From Owenia fusiformis (lineage: Eukaryota > Annelida > Polychaeta > Sabellida > Oweniidae), in the NCBI GenBank assembly GCA_903813345.2, contig CAIIXF020000007.1:813730-877729 (forward strand): 64,000 bases of DNA. The letters are read 5' to 3'. Within the stretch, counting starts at the first letter, position 1, and every line of letters begins with the position of its first letter. Below the pieces are notes generated by a model. The model was not told where the DNA came from and searched no databases. It saw only the letters and a list, made by a program, of their open reading frames with translations. Positions 59,301-64,000 of this stretch are shown here, piece by piece. The translations under genes were made by a program, and so were the position numbers.

Positions 59301-61921
59301 CTAATGATGAACCTTGTGCTGATTATCCCGATAAAATGGACTGTGTTCCATTGGATGTCAACATGTTTATTCCGAAAAATGGATCATTTCCATTGAATTA
59401 CTGTGGTCATTATTATCGTGATACCAGATTGATATTATTGAATACTACACTTCTGACATTTATCAACACATAGAATTATTGATTGAGCTGATAATGAACC
59501 TTGTGGATTATGCCGAAAAAATGGACTGTGTTCCATTGGATTAATCGTCAACGTGATATATTTCGAAAAATGGATTTTCGTTTCCATTGAATTATCATTG
59601 TGGTCATTAGTGGTAGCTGATCTATATGTTCCTGACAAAATTAATGAGCCAGATTGGGCCATTGGCTTATGATTAATATACATTATAAAGGACAGTGAAT
59701 GTTACTTGCACTGCCTCTATTTATTTACCTGTGCATCATAGCTGCATATAGCCATATAGCTGTAAAGGTATGGTTTATGAGCTCTGATTGGGCATCCATG
59801 GCTGAATATCTACTACATTTATATCTGTGCTTCAACATCAAGACAGTATTGTGTTTGACTGATTCATCAGCTGTTCCGGGATGGAGTGCACGCCTCCCAG
59901 AATTTGAACTGTAGAATGGGACTTCACCACTGTCAGCATGTGATATGTTAATGTTATGAACACTGAGTTTGAGAATTGTATATTTTATGCTGAGAAAGAG
60001 ACATTGTAAATGTTGAATTTTCAAGGTTATTTTTGAATGAAACTTTGTACAATGGTTTGTTATTGGTCTGGGCGGTCCTCATATTCAGCATTTGGTGGTA
60101 TTTGATTTTGGAGAATATGCCGTCCAGGCCAAGCAGATGACCATTTTTGAGGGTGAATAATTTTGTACATTTTGAGGTTAAAGGCTTTTCTCAGAGGGGA
60201 GGTATGTAGCGACCCTGGGTTGGCTACCCTTGCAAATGCCAACCTTATTCCCAGTCTCGCTACTTCCCTTCTGCTTGGAGCGCGAATAATACCGCTGCAG
60301 GGTCAGGGTGATACATGTTATTTAGTTACTTGAGGTATAGCTTTTGTATTTAGAGCAACTATTTTGTAAGGGTAATTTTTTGTGGGGTAATTTTATGTAA
60401 GGGTGATCTCTCGCGAGAGACGGCGAGAAGAGAGTTGGCGCCATATTTTTCCCCATGAGGAAGTTTTGATTTAAATTGCGATGTTTTAGATTCGTTTTTC
60501 GACACTTGATCGGGCCTGATCAATCGTCATGGCAGCCAGGGAGATGGAGAGAGTGGCCGCAAGATTGAGGTTGTATTTTTATATTTGAACTCCACTGCAG
60601 TGCTGAGCATACTTGTAGAAATATTGTGAATCATTTTCAGTTTATTTTGTCTTTGACTTTTGAGAGTCATCTGAGTTTGACATTGGATTTGATTGGGTTA
60701 TTTGTAACAGTTGATCTACTGTGATTGATTTTCTTTGAGAGAATTATGTAATTTTTGGCTGGAAGATCTGGCCTAGTTTTGATATGCTCAGCGCGCAGGT
60801 GAGATTTTTCACAGCGCCACCTTTTGACTATCGCTTTACTTAAAGCTCGATGTTGTTTTAATTGTAAGCGCTCATATAGCCGCCATCTTACTTAAGTCAT
60901 TTGTAATCTTTCTGCCATGTAATTTCCTATGATTTCATTTGATAGATAAAACTGATGTAAAACCAAATCTCATTATTTATTTACAATTAAACTTTAAAAC
61001 TTTACTTGATTTGTTGTGTTGATTGTTTGTAGTCATTGATTGATGGTTTAGATGGAATAACAGTAAAATGGCCCTATAATTAACTTCTGATATCTTCCTA
61101 ACTTCATTCATATTTGTTCAATTAGTGTTTCCAACTTTTGTGTCTATTCATAGATGGCAGCACTTTACAGATAGTCAAGCAATCAATCTCTTTCAGCTCA
61201 AATCCGATTCACTACGTGCTTTGACCGTTCAGCTTACCACGCTACCATTTGTTTGCTCGTTCGGTCCAGTTTGTTTGTTTGTTTGTACGGGTTGCTTTGT
61301 TGTTGTAATGGTTAATTGATTGATTGGGCAGCCCGTACGTGGCAGTTTCGGGATTAAGACCGGAGCTGTTACAATACCACCCTGTGTTACAAACATGTAT
61401 GGCTCAGGGGTAGAGCTCGAGAGCAGAAAGTCCCGAGTTTGATTCCTGTACTGGGCATTTCATTTAGCACACCCTCTTTTGAATCTAGTATCTGGCTAGG
61501 TATACAATGTACTACAGCTCCGCGACGGACGTGCCAAAGGGTCATTACATTGGTGTCAGAAATGGGATTGACTTACTCCCTGTGGACTTGTGTGACAACT
61601 AGAGGGAATGGGAACACCGTGAGAAACTTTTGTTGAAAAAGAACCAGGTTGGGATATTCCAGTATGGTCACATGAGTATATCATGCATATTCATTCCAAT
61701 TCAGGGCAAAATGTTTTTGAAATCGCTCTATTATCGCCCAAAATAAATATTTTAGTCACGTTTCCTTTCTAAAAACCTTGTCAAAACCAAAATAACTTGT
61801 GTTGATCCCTTTGAGTTATCAATTTATCATTTACCTTTACATAGATTTCCGCAAGAAAACTGTTTCTGTCTACGTTGCTATAGATTTGAACCATTTTTGA
61901 ACTAATTCTGTTTTGCTCCAT
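41325..61921 (-). CDS. TYW5: TYW5, JmjC-domain tRNA wybutosine-synthesising hydroxylase, 5 coding exons, 370 aa
   Basis: Fe(II)/2-oxoglutarate oxygenase that hydroxylates the wybutosine side chain at position 37 of tRNA-Phe. Coding exons (minus): 61835-61921, 55067-55291, 54428-54610, 42130-42334, 41325-41737. All have AG/GT borders and phases fit. Exon 1 is assigned because [17 protein letters not shown] aligns with the family N-terminus and joins in phase to RYPAVLKG. The iron ligands of the HxD...H triad are present: H163 and D165 in LWTHYD, H238 in ALWFHN. Other family blocks are [37 protein letters not shown] and DTYGNKDP. The core matches human TYW5 (315 aa) closely. After the usual ending (NKAYSKEK) there is an extra tail of about 50 residues with seven cysteines (329-361). 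Introns 1 (6.5 kb) and 3 (12.1 kb) are full of mobile elements. The start lies 78 bp from a divergent plus-strand ATG. Confidence 0.95.
44121..44724. mobile_element. foldback MITE, 604 bp (CAGGKTGTCCC ends, TA-flanked)
   Basis: Left end CAGGTTGTCCCAAAAGT, right end ACTTTCGGGACACCCTG, with TA on both sides. Internally it is strongly palindromic: CTAGGCAGACATATACCAGTGT on the left mirrors the AATATGTCTGCCTAG on the right. It is a fuller relative of 26799-27418. It sits in the loop of the 42925-53868 foldback, so it is a further nested insertion. Confidence 0.75.
47136..47268 (+). repeat. 5' LTR of the Ty3/gypsy element
   Basis: 133 bp, TG...CA ends, near-identical to 52628-52760. It is very short for a gypsy element. 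Confidence 0.93.
47269..47281 (+). other. probable tRNA primer-binding site
   Basis: TGGTACTGCGTGG begins directly after the 5' LTR. The leading TGG would pair with the CCA end of a tRNA. I cannot name the primer tRNA from this sequence. Confidence 0.5.
47339..48889 (+). CDS. retrotransposon gag-protease open frame, 516 aa
   Basis: The N-terminal half (about residues 1-190) is a gag capsid-like domain ([29 protein letters not shown]). Two CCHC knuckles follow: a variant [13 protein letters not shown] (CX2CX3HX4C) and a canonical [14 protein letters not shown]. The retropepsin active site is LDTGAN at about residues 322-327, so the catalytic Asp is near 323. The last dozen codons are out of the native frame. 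A small deletion near 48860 removes the start of the reverse-transcriptase region and shifts the frame, giving the stop at 48889. Confidence 0.9.
   Translation: MMMNNIPKPERVDFSNNLEKHWLNFRSEFEFYLDALGEITDKQKIGLLVTCAGPKASQLFKTFKFDKDEDSTNYKVVLQQFDAYCIPKQNETYERYVFRIRLQKNGESFEEFLSDLKVKITTCKYGTLEDSILRDQLVIGVNDDTLRERLLRQDDLTLTNCEKICRAAEQTIERMKTFKNVETTASADINNVTTTPRMITDCSQCGYDHAIRKCPAYGQTCNKCGKRNHYSSKCHITKGARPKEYGRKKRQSGRRKQVNIVNDENETDSSDCEYYINFVNEQPEEQYSEISDNEPSHEINVVNDDKWVAPLVVNGVLIPFRLDTGANANIINQSDLKQLKCPPNIFNRNTKLYDYNKQPIETCGVCVLQVQVKGKCHRVHFVIVKNGISLLCDKTCDKLGLVKRVWVVNNDRPVKEVKEMKMPNVKSPEESNMHHNSKSPATRVDKLINDYPSAFNSISKFESMPFTYKISLEENAQPVIHAPRHVSVPMRGKVHSELSRLETLGIIHGSCKEIKW
48861..50510 (+). CDS. 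retrotransposon pol: reverse transcriptase, RNase H, integrase zinc domain
   Basis: Reverse transcriptase begins [17 protein letters not shown]. It contains [12 protein letters not shown], the [12 protein letters not shown] motif and the catalytic YIDD at about residues 111-114. RNase H follows ([33 protein letters not shown]). Next is the integrase HHCC region ([12 protein letters not shown] ... CETC) and the first integrase Asp in VAIDLF. The frame then stops at 50508-50510, where a short deletion has shifted it. The apparent ATG at 48861 is not a true start; the frame is a continuation of gag-protease across the damaged junction. Confidence 0.9.
   Translation: MVVVKKSNGDVRLCVDPTDLNRSIKREHYPIPKKDLIISEMKNAKVFSKLDASSGFFQIKLHPESQPLTTFNSPWGRYCYQRLPQGISSSPEVFHKAMEQVVDGLDGVRVYIDDLIIWGENATEHDMRLKMVMERLVKFNVKLNKGKCQIGESEITFLGEKLTQNGVQLDEGRIDTITNLESPKDKTGLQRIFGVINYAGKFIPNLSARTTHMRKLLESQVIWKWESNHEQEFQDIKKVISSSPVLAYFDPLRKTRVSTDSSKDSLGMVLMQQHGTDWKPVAYGSKSLTECQKRWAQIEKECLGLVEGCNKFHIYIYGMDKIELETDHKPLIPISQKNLNDMTPRLQRLFMKLQKYDYTMIYTPGKNLVLADALSRASFRTKRSEPRISKLDIQVENQVNMIFSEIPVSENIMRKIKIETRKDPILSKIIDYVRNGWEKGSEKIYSQMKHEITVVDDILLKGQTVIIPKSMRKEILNRVHEGHLGVEKCKRIARKSVYWPGINNDISDMIGKCETCLELRYNNAKQPLINGDKTKGPWEKVAIDLFKLF
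50510..51130 (+). pseudogene. retrotransposon integrase core, separated by frameshift and truncated by an insertion
   Basis: Carries the rest of the DDE integrase: DYFSNYPE, the second Asp in VRIDNATMF, and the Glu in [11 protein letters not shown], then [20 protein letters not shown]. It reads on through [18 protein letters not shown], where the 788-bp element at 51106 begins. The last codons up to 51130 belong to the inserted element. Confidence 0.88.
51106..51893. mobile_element. 788-bp inverted-repeat element inserted in the integrase gene
   Basis: Starts CACGATGTCCGAT and ends with the imperfect inverse (CACGACGGCAGAT on the other strand). Similarity between the ends continues for about 33 bp to CTGGCCA. 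The flanks are CAA (51103-51105 and 51894-51896). The integrase frame stops at the left border and resumes in the same frame at the right border, confirming the edges. The interior is non-coding, with no transposase seen. A 3-bp duplication with a CAC terminus could suit a CACTA-like or Harbinger-like family, but this is uncertain. Confidence 0.72.
51897..52182 (+). pseudogene. C-terminal end of the retrotransposon pol frame
   Basis: Continues the integrase reading frame after the 788-bp insertion: [19 protein letters not shown], a Pro/Ser/Thr-rich spacer, then [18 protein letters not shown] and stop. The [13 protein letters not shown] ending is typical of gypsy pol C-termini. Between the stop and the 3' LTR lies about 430 bp of non-coding sequence ending in a purine tract (AGAAAAAGGGAGA) that fits a polypurine primer. 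Confidence 0.85.
52628..52760 (+). repeat. 3' LTR of the Ty3/gypsy element
   Basis: 133 bp, TG...CA ends, preceded by the polypurine tract at about 52615-52627 and followed by the GATAT target duplication. Confidence 0.93.
53457..53746. mobile_element. 290-bp hairpin element inside the right arm of the large foldback
   Basis: The left arm of the 42925 unit reads straight through GTGTACTA to TTGGGAATTCTGCC on the strand matching the right arm, whereas the right arm has 290 extra bases at that point. The extra sequence is a nearly perfect palindrome (ACACAAACGTGTATCAG ... CTGATACACGTTTGTG, with GATTTAATTCCTCACTTAAG inside each arm) around a loop of about 35 bp. Confidence 0.7.
54841..55018. 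mobile_element. 178-bp TA-flanked MITE (CAGTAAAACCTGT ends)
   Basis: Begins CAGTAAAACCTGT and ends ACAAGTTTTACTG, with TA on both sides. The body has four to five copies of a TAGTGAACACCT motif, three in the left half. A fragment with a similar end (ACACAGGTTTTACTG) is seen near 35610-35625. It lies in TYW5 intron 2. Confidence 0.7.
55365..55459. repeat. 38-bp-arm hairpin (TGTCCRCTGTGACGGAGCAG)
   Basis: The left arm (AATGTTTAATTCTTTTTG, then the motif above) and the right arm are reverse complements with about two mismatches around a short loop (GCAAATGTCAACTGTG). The core TGCTCCGTCACAG recurs alone at 57312-57324, so the hairpin may be one end of a larger old element now split by the mariner insertion. 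Confidence 0.6.
55527..55974. mobile_element. hAT-like MITE, 448 bp, inside the left mariner arm
   Basis: Begins TAGTGTTGTCGCGAT and ends ATCGCGACAACACTA. The flanks are TTTTTAC (55520-55526 and 55975-55981); a 7-bp match in a T run may hide the canonical 8 bp. The right mariner arm lacks this block and is otherwise collinear, which confirms the borders. The interior is full of ATCGATG/CATCGAT and ATCGCGAT motifs. Confidence 0.82.
56436..56642 (-). pseudogene. mariner transposase fragment (catalytic C-terminal part)
   Basis: A 68-codon frame contains [16 protein letters not shown] and IEPL....[11 protein letters not shown]. These are the second and third catalytic Asp blocks of mariner-family transposases (family forms HDNAPAH and YSPDLAPCDFF). 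Spacing between the Asps is 35 residues instead of the usual 34, and key surrounding residues are changed. The rest of the protein is absent, so it is a pseudogene. Confidence 0.8.
57375..58543 (+). repeat. 5' LTR of the non-autonomous element
   Basis: 1,169 bp with TG...CA ends. It contains TCTCGCGAGA (57588-57597), a palindrome known elsewhere as an active promoter motif, just upstream of GGCGCCATATTTTT and of an ATG (57699) that opens only a 19-codon frame beginning [15 protein letters not shown]. This could be a relic of a gag start or simply part of the leader. Confidence 0.85.
58544..60204 (+). other. non-coding interior of the LTR element
   Basis: No zinc knuckle, protease, polymerase or integrase motif in any frame. 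It includes a degenerate direct duplication: about 59308-59435 and 59491-59615 share ATGAACCTTGTG, AAATGGACTGTGTTCCATTG, CGAAAAATGGAT and CATTGAATTA. The frame at 58834-59145 (minus) lacks homology features. Confidence 0.7.
60205..61373 (+). repeat. 3' LTR of the non-autonomous element
   Basis: Same sequence as 57375-58543, preceded by the polypurine tract at 60193-60202. Confidence 0.85.
61374..61640 (+). repeat. tRNA-like / retroelement-junction remnant next to the LTR element
   Basis: TGGCTCAGGGGTAGAGC resembles a Pol III A box and GAGTTTGATTCC a B box about 30 bp later, as in a tRNA-derived SINE head. Further on, GGGTCATTACA followed by TTGGTGTCAGAAATGGGA looks like an LTR end plus primer-binding site of another retrotransposon. 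The two readings may both hold, or one may be coincidence. No complete tRNA cloverleaf could be drawn. Confidence 0.4.
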
Positions 61922-61999
61922 GTTTTGTTTTCTTATCGTAGTTTCGTTTTGCAGCTAAATTTGCAATTTAGTACTTTTTAGTCACGTGCCAAAACAAAT
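61922..61999. promoter_or_regulatory. 78-bp bidirectional promoter core between TYW5 and the 62.0-kb gene
   Basis: The TYW5 start codon (minus, 61921) and a divergent ATG (plus, 62000) are only 78 bp apart. The gap contains an E-box CACGTG (61983-61988, in GTCACGTGCC), a USF/MAX/TFE-type site. There is no TATA box. The two 5'UTRs must be very short or overlap. Confidence 0.6.
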
Positions 62000-62041
62000 A
62001 TGGCGGAAATTTTGAGAGAAAAGTCGAAGACAAAATCTAAG
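62000..62041 (+). CDS. probable first coding exon of an unrecognised divergent gene
   Basis: The ATG in AATATGGCGG context starts the 14-codon peptide MAEILREKSKTKSK, ending at a strong splice donor (AAG|GTAAGC). It is small, basic and in phase 0. No second exon is evident in the remaining 2 kb, which is mostly MITE sequence, so the gene presumably continues beyond the window. Its identity is unknown. Confidence 0.5.
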
Positions 62042-62269
62042 GTAAGCAGGCGTTTCTTGTAATTCATGTCGTAATGAATACCTTAATCTATTATCTGTTT
62101 GTAATTTCTCGAGATTATGAAACGTTTGACAGCTGTGCAGGCTCCATATAAACAGAATAATGAACATAATCTCGAAGGTCAAAATTTCGTCACCAATAAT
62201 TTTTTTCTGATGAAGGTAAGACATAACCTCCCTTTTGCTCCATTGAGATTCATATTAAATTGTCAAAGT

Positions 62270-62303
62270 TGTCTATGTCTATGTCAATAATCTGCAAAAG
62301 GCT
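62270..62303. repeat. 34-bp segment identical to 30465-30498
   Basis: Second copy of the segment described at 30465. The flanking sequences differ on both sides. Confidence 0.6.
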
Positions 62304-62347
62304 CAAATCCCAGCCCATCAAATCCTTGCATTCAATGAGAACATATA

Positions 62348-63198
62348 CAGTCTGTAAACTGCTTCAAATGCAAGCAGTTGAACCTGAAAAATAAGAAATT
62401 TTCACGAACATCAAGTAAGTTTCTGGTGAAAGCCGGAGCATAGATTATTTAAGAGGACTCGAAACAAGAATGACATACCTTGTTATTTCCCGAATCTCGC
62501 CTGAAATTAGCTCATCTTGGCGACTGTAACCTGTATATCTGTATTAATAGAGTCTCTTTGTATTGCATCTGCCTAGATTTTAAAGTTTTATTGGTATTTT
62601 TAATATGATTTCACTGTTTTTGTGGACTGGACGATTCAGCCAAGCAAATGGCAGCTGACCTGTTCAAAGTACTTTTAGTACTCATTATCGCAAATGACAA
62701 TAATTTTGGAACCAATATTATACTTTAAATAGATTACTAAGCATAAGGTAAGTAAAACTAGATGAACAACTGAGTCAATAGTGATAAATAGGCCAACACG
62801 AGTTGGCAGATTTGAAATAGACTGCCATCTTGTTTCCAGTCCTTTTATAATCTATGCTCCAGCTTTCGCCAGAAACTTACTCGACGTCCGTGGAAATTTT
62901 AGACTATTTTGCAATAATATATAGAAAAATATATTCATATTGTTCATATTGCACACGAATGACATTTGTATATCTTGGATTGCTTGTGAATAACATGGCA
63001 GACCCGGGATGGCGGATAGACCTCAAATTACAAGAGGGCACAGGCTTATTGCACTAAAAACTAAATAGTCTGAAATATACAAATGTCATTCGTGTGCAAT
63101 ATGAATATATTTTTCTATATATTATGGCACAATAGTCCGCTATAGATTTCTTATTTTTAGGTTCAACTATTTGCCTTTGAAGCAGTTTAACAGACTGT
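62348..63198. mobile_element. TA-flanked palindromic MITE, 851 bp, with a nested foldback
   Basis: Begins CAGTCTGTAAACTGCTTC and ends GAAGCAGTTTAACAGACTG, with TA on both sides. The inner arms (AATATATAGAAAAATATATTC and inverse) and the centre (AACATGGCAG ... CAGGCTTATTGCAC) are related to 28662-29082. The left arm is interrupted at about 62402-62910 by another foldback (CAAGTAAGTTTCTGG ... CCAGAAACTTACTCG), absent from the right arm. Confidence 0.72.
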
Positions 63199-64000
63199 AG
63201 TTGTGTTCAAAAACTTGATTTAGTCTACAAAGAGAGATGGGGAAGCCCCAGAGCTTTAGAAATGACAGATATAAATAGGTTACTAGAGTCTCTAGCTTAC
63301 AGCTAGATGTAACTTCATTGATTTCGTATGTACTCGTATTTCATATGTAAAAATTGCTACACGCACCTAGAAATCATTTTTAATAAATTTTATAAATATT
63401 TTTAAGAATATTAATTATACAGGGTGGTCCAAAAAAAATTGGAACATTTGTTAATAGAACACAAAACCATTATTTTTCCTCTAAAATGCACCAAAATTTC
63501 ACTGAGCATAGTTCAGTCACTTATCCCTCTGCTGTAAAGTTTATAGGTGCAAACCACAAATTTAATGCATTAAACTAGTCAATGTTTGATATGACCCCCT
63601 TTTCTTAAATATACACTTGACAATTTCACAGCTACTTTTTCAAGTATTCTTTATTTCAAAGCTTTAATGAACATGTTGATTGCTATACACATTTTATAAA
63701 ATCATATTAAGATGAAATGAGATATTAACATCTATGGTTTACTGGAAAACTATTGTGTTATTGTCAACTTAAGAATACCCCAAATCATTATTTTTATTTA
63801 AGAGTAGGAAAGAAAGAACATGTCAGAGGTGAGTGATTGCATAACCCATACAGCTACTAAACTGACAAAATCATTGTTTCCACTTTTCAGTAGAGGGGAA
63901 ACTGACTAGTTATTTACAAGGCTTTATTAAAGACCACCTCTAAGCACACATAATATAATATATAATTTGTGTTCTGGGAAACTCCTTTATGATATTGATA
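63199..64000. other. AT-rich window end with a CAGGGTGGTCC repeat start
   Basis: No exon is evident. At 63421 the sequence CAGGGTGGTCCAAAAAAAA follows TA and resembles the ends of the CAGGGTG MITEs seen at 25201 and 26799. No matching inverted end is found before the window closes, so it is a fragment or an element running off the edge. Confidence 0.4.

Larger units (their letters stand above)
57375..61373. mobile_element. 4.0-kb non-autonomous LTR retrotransposon with apparently identical 1,169-bp LTRs
   Basis: Direct repeats 57375-58543 and 60205-61373 start TGTAGCGACCC and end GAGCTGTTACA. They show no difference that I could see and a constant offset of 2,830 bp. The flanks GATAC and AATAC are a 5-bp duplication with one mismatch. 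A polypurine tract (AGAGGGGAGG, 60193-60202) precedes the right LTR, fixing plus-strand orientation. TTGGTTAGTCGCGGCGG follows the left LTR as possible primer-binding site. The 1,661-bp interior has no gag or pol motif, so the element must be mobilised in trans (a LARD-like layout). Lies in TYW5 intron 1, opposite to TYW5 transcription. Confidence 0.85.

Noticed and set aside
61400-61470. Functional tRNA gene
   Set aside because: A- and B-box-like motifs are present, but no acceptor stem or complete cloverleaf can be drawn; kept only as a tRNA-like remnant.

Overview
This is a window of an animal nuclear genome: AT-rich, with genes split into many short exons bounded by GT-AG splice sites, long introns, and very dense DNA-transposon debris. 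The protein-coding content is ordinary metazoan housekeeping. The mix of foldback MITEs, a Ty3/gypsy element, mariner and hAT remnants, and an ACGG tandem tail next to repeats resembles a marine invertebrate such as a mollusc or another lophotrochozoan, or an invertebrate deuterostome. The exact phylum cannot be fixed from the sequence.

Genes, left to right. (1) Minus strand, 14625-14726: a single convincing first coding exon of a gene I do not recognise; its remaining exons should lie in 1-14624 or left of the window. (2) Minus strand, 20630-29569: MCRS1 (microspherule protein 1, FHA domain), 12 coding exons, about 483 aa. (3) Plus strand, 30079-38533: DNAJB11 (ER-lumen HSP40, ERdj3), 9 coding exons, 356 aa, head-to-head with MCRS1 across about 509 bp. 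(4) Minus strand, 41325-61921: TYW5 (JmjC-type tRNA wybutosine hydroxylase), 5 coding exons, 370 aa, tail-to-tail with DNAJB11. Introns 1 and 3 of TYW5 are swollen by mobile elements to about 6.5 and 12 kb. (5) Plus strand, 62000-62041: first exon of an unrecognised gene starting only 78 bp from the TYW5 start, so the pair shares a compact bidirectional promoter.

The striking part is the mobile-element architecture. TYW5 intron 3 carries a nest at least three deep. A roughly 11-kb foldback unit (42925-53868) has kilobase-long diverged inverted arms, CACTRGTGATCC termini and a 5-bp target duplication. A Ty3/gypsy retrotransposon (47136-52760; 133-bp LTRs, 5-bp duplication) sits inside its right arm. 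The retrotransposon is in turn split by a 788-bp inverted-repeat element. TYW5 intron 1 holds a mariner-type element with an hAT-like MITE in one end, and a 4-kb non-coding LTR retrotransposon whose 1,169-bp LTRs look identical. DNAJB11 intron 1 holds one 8-bp-duplication element nested inside another. MCRS1 introns hold hAT-like and Tc1/mariner-like MITEs and a tandem array of about 150-bp units packed with YY1-like ATGGCNGCC motifs. Many element boundaries are supported by perfect target-site duplications, so the insertion order can be read directly.

Limits: exon models were built by eye from splice sites and protein similarity. No database search was possible, UTRs are not resolved, and family assignments for non-coding elements rest on terminal sequence and duplication length only.
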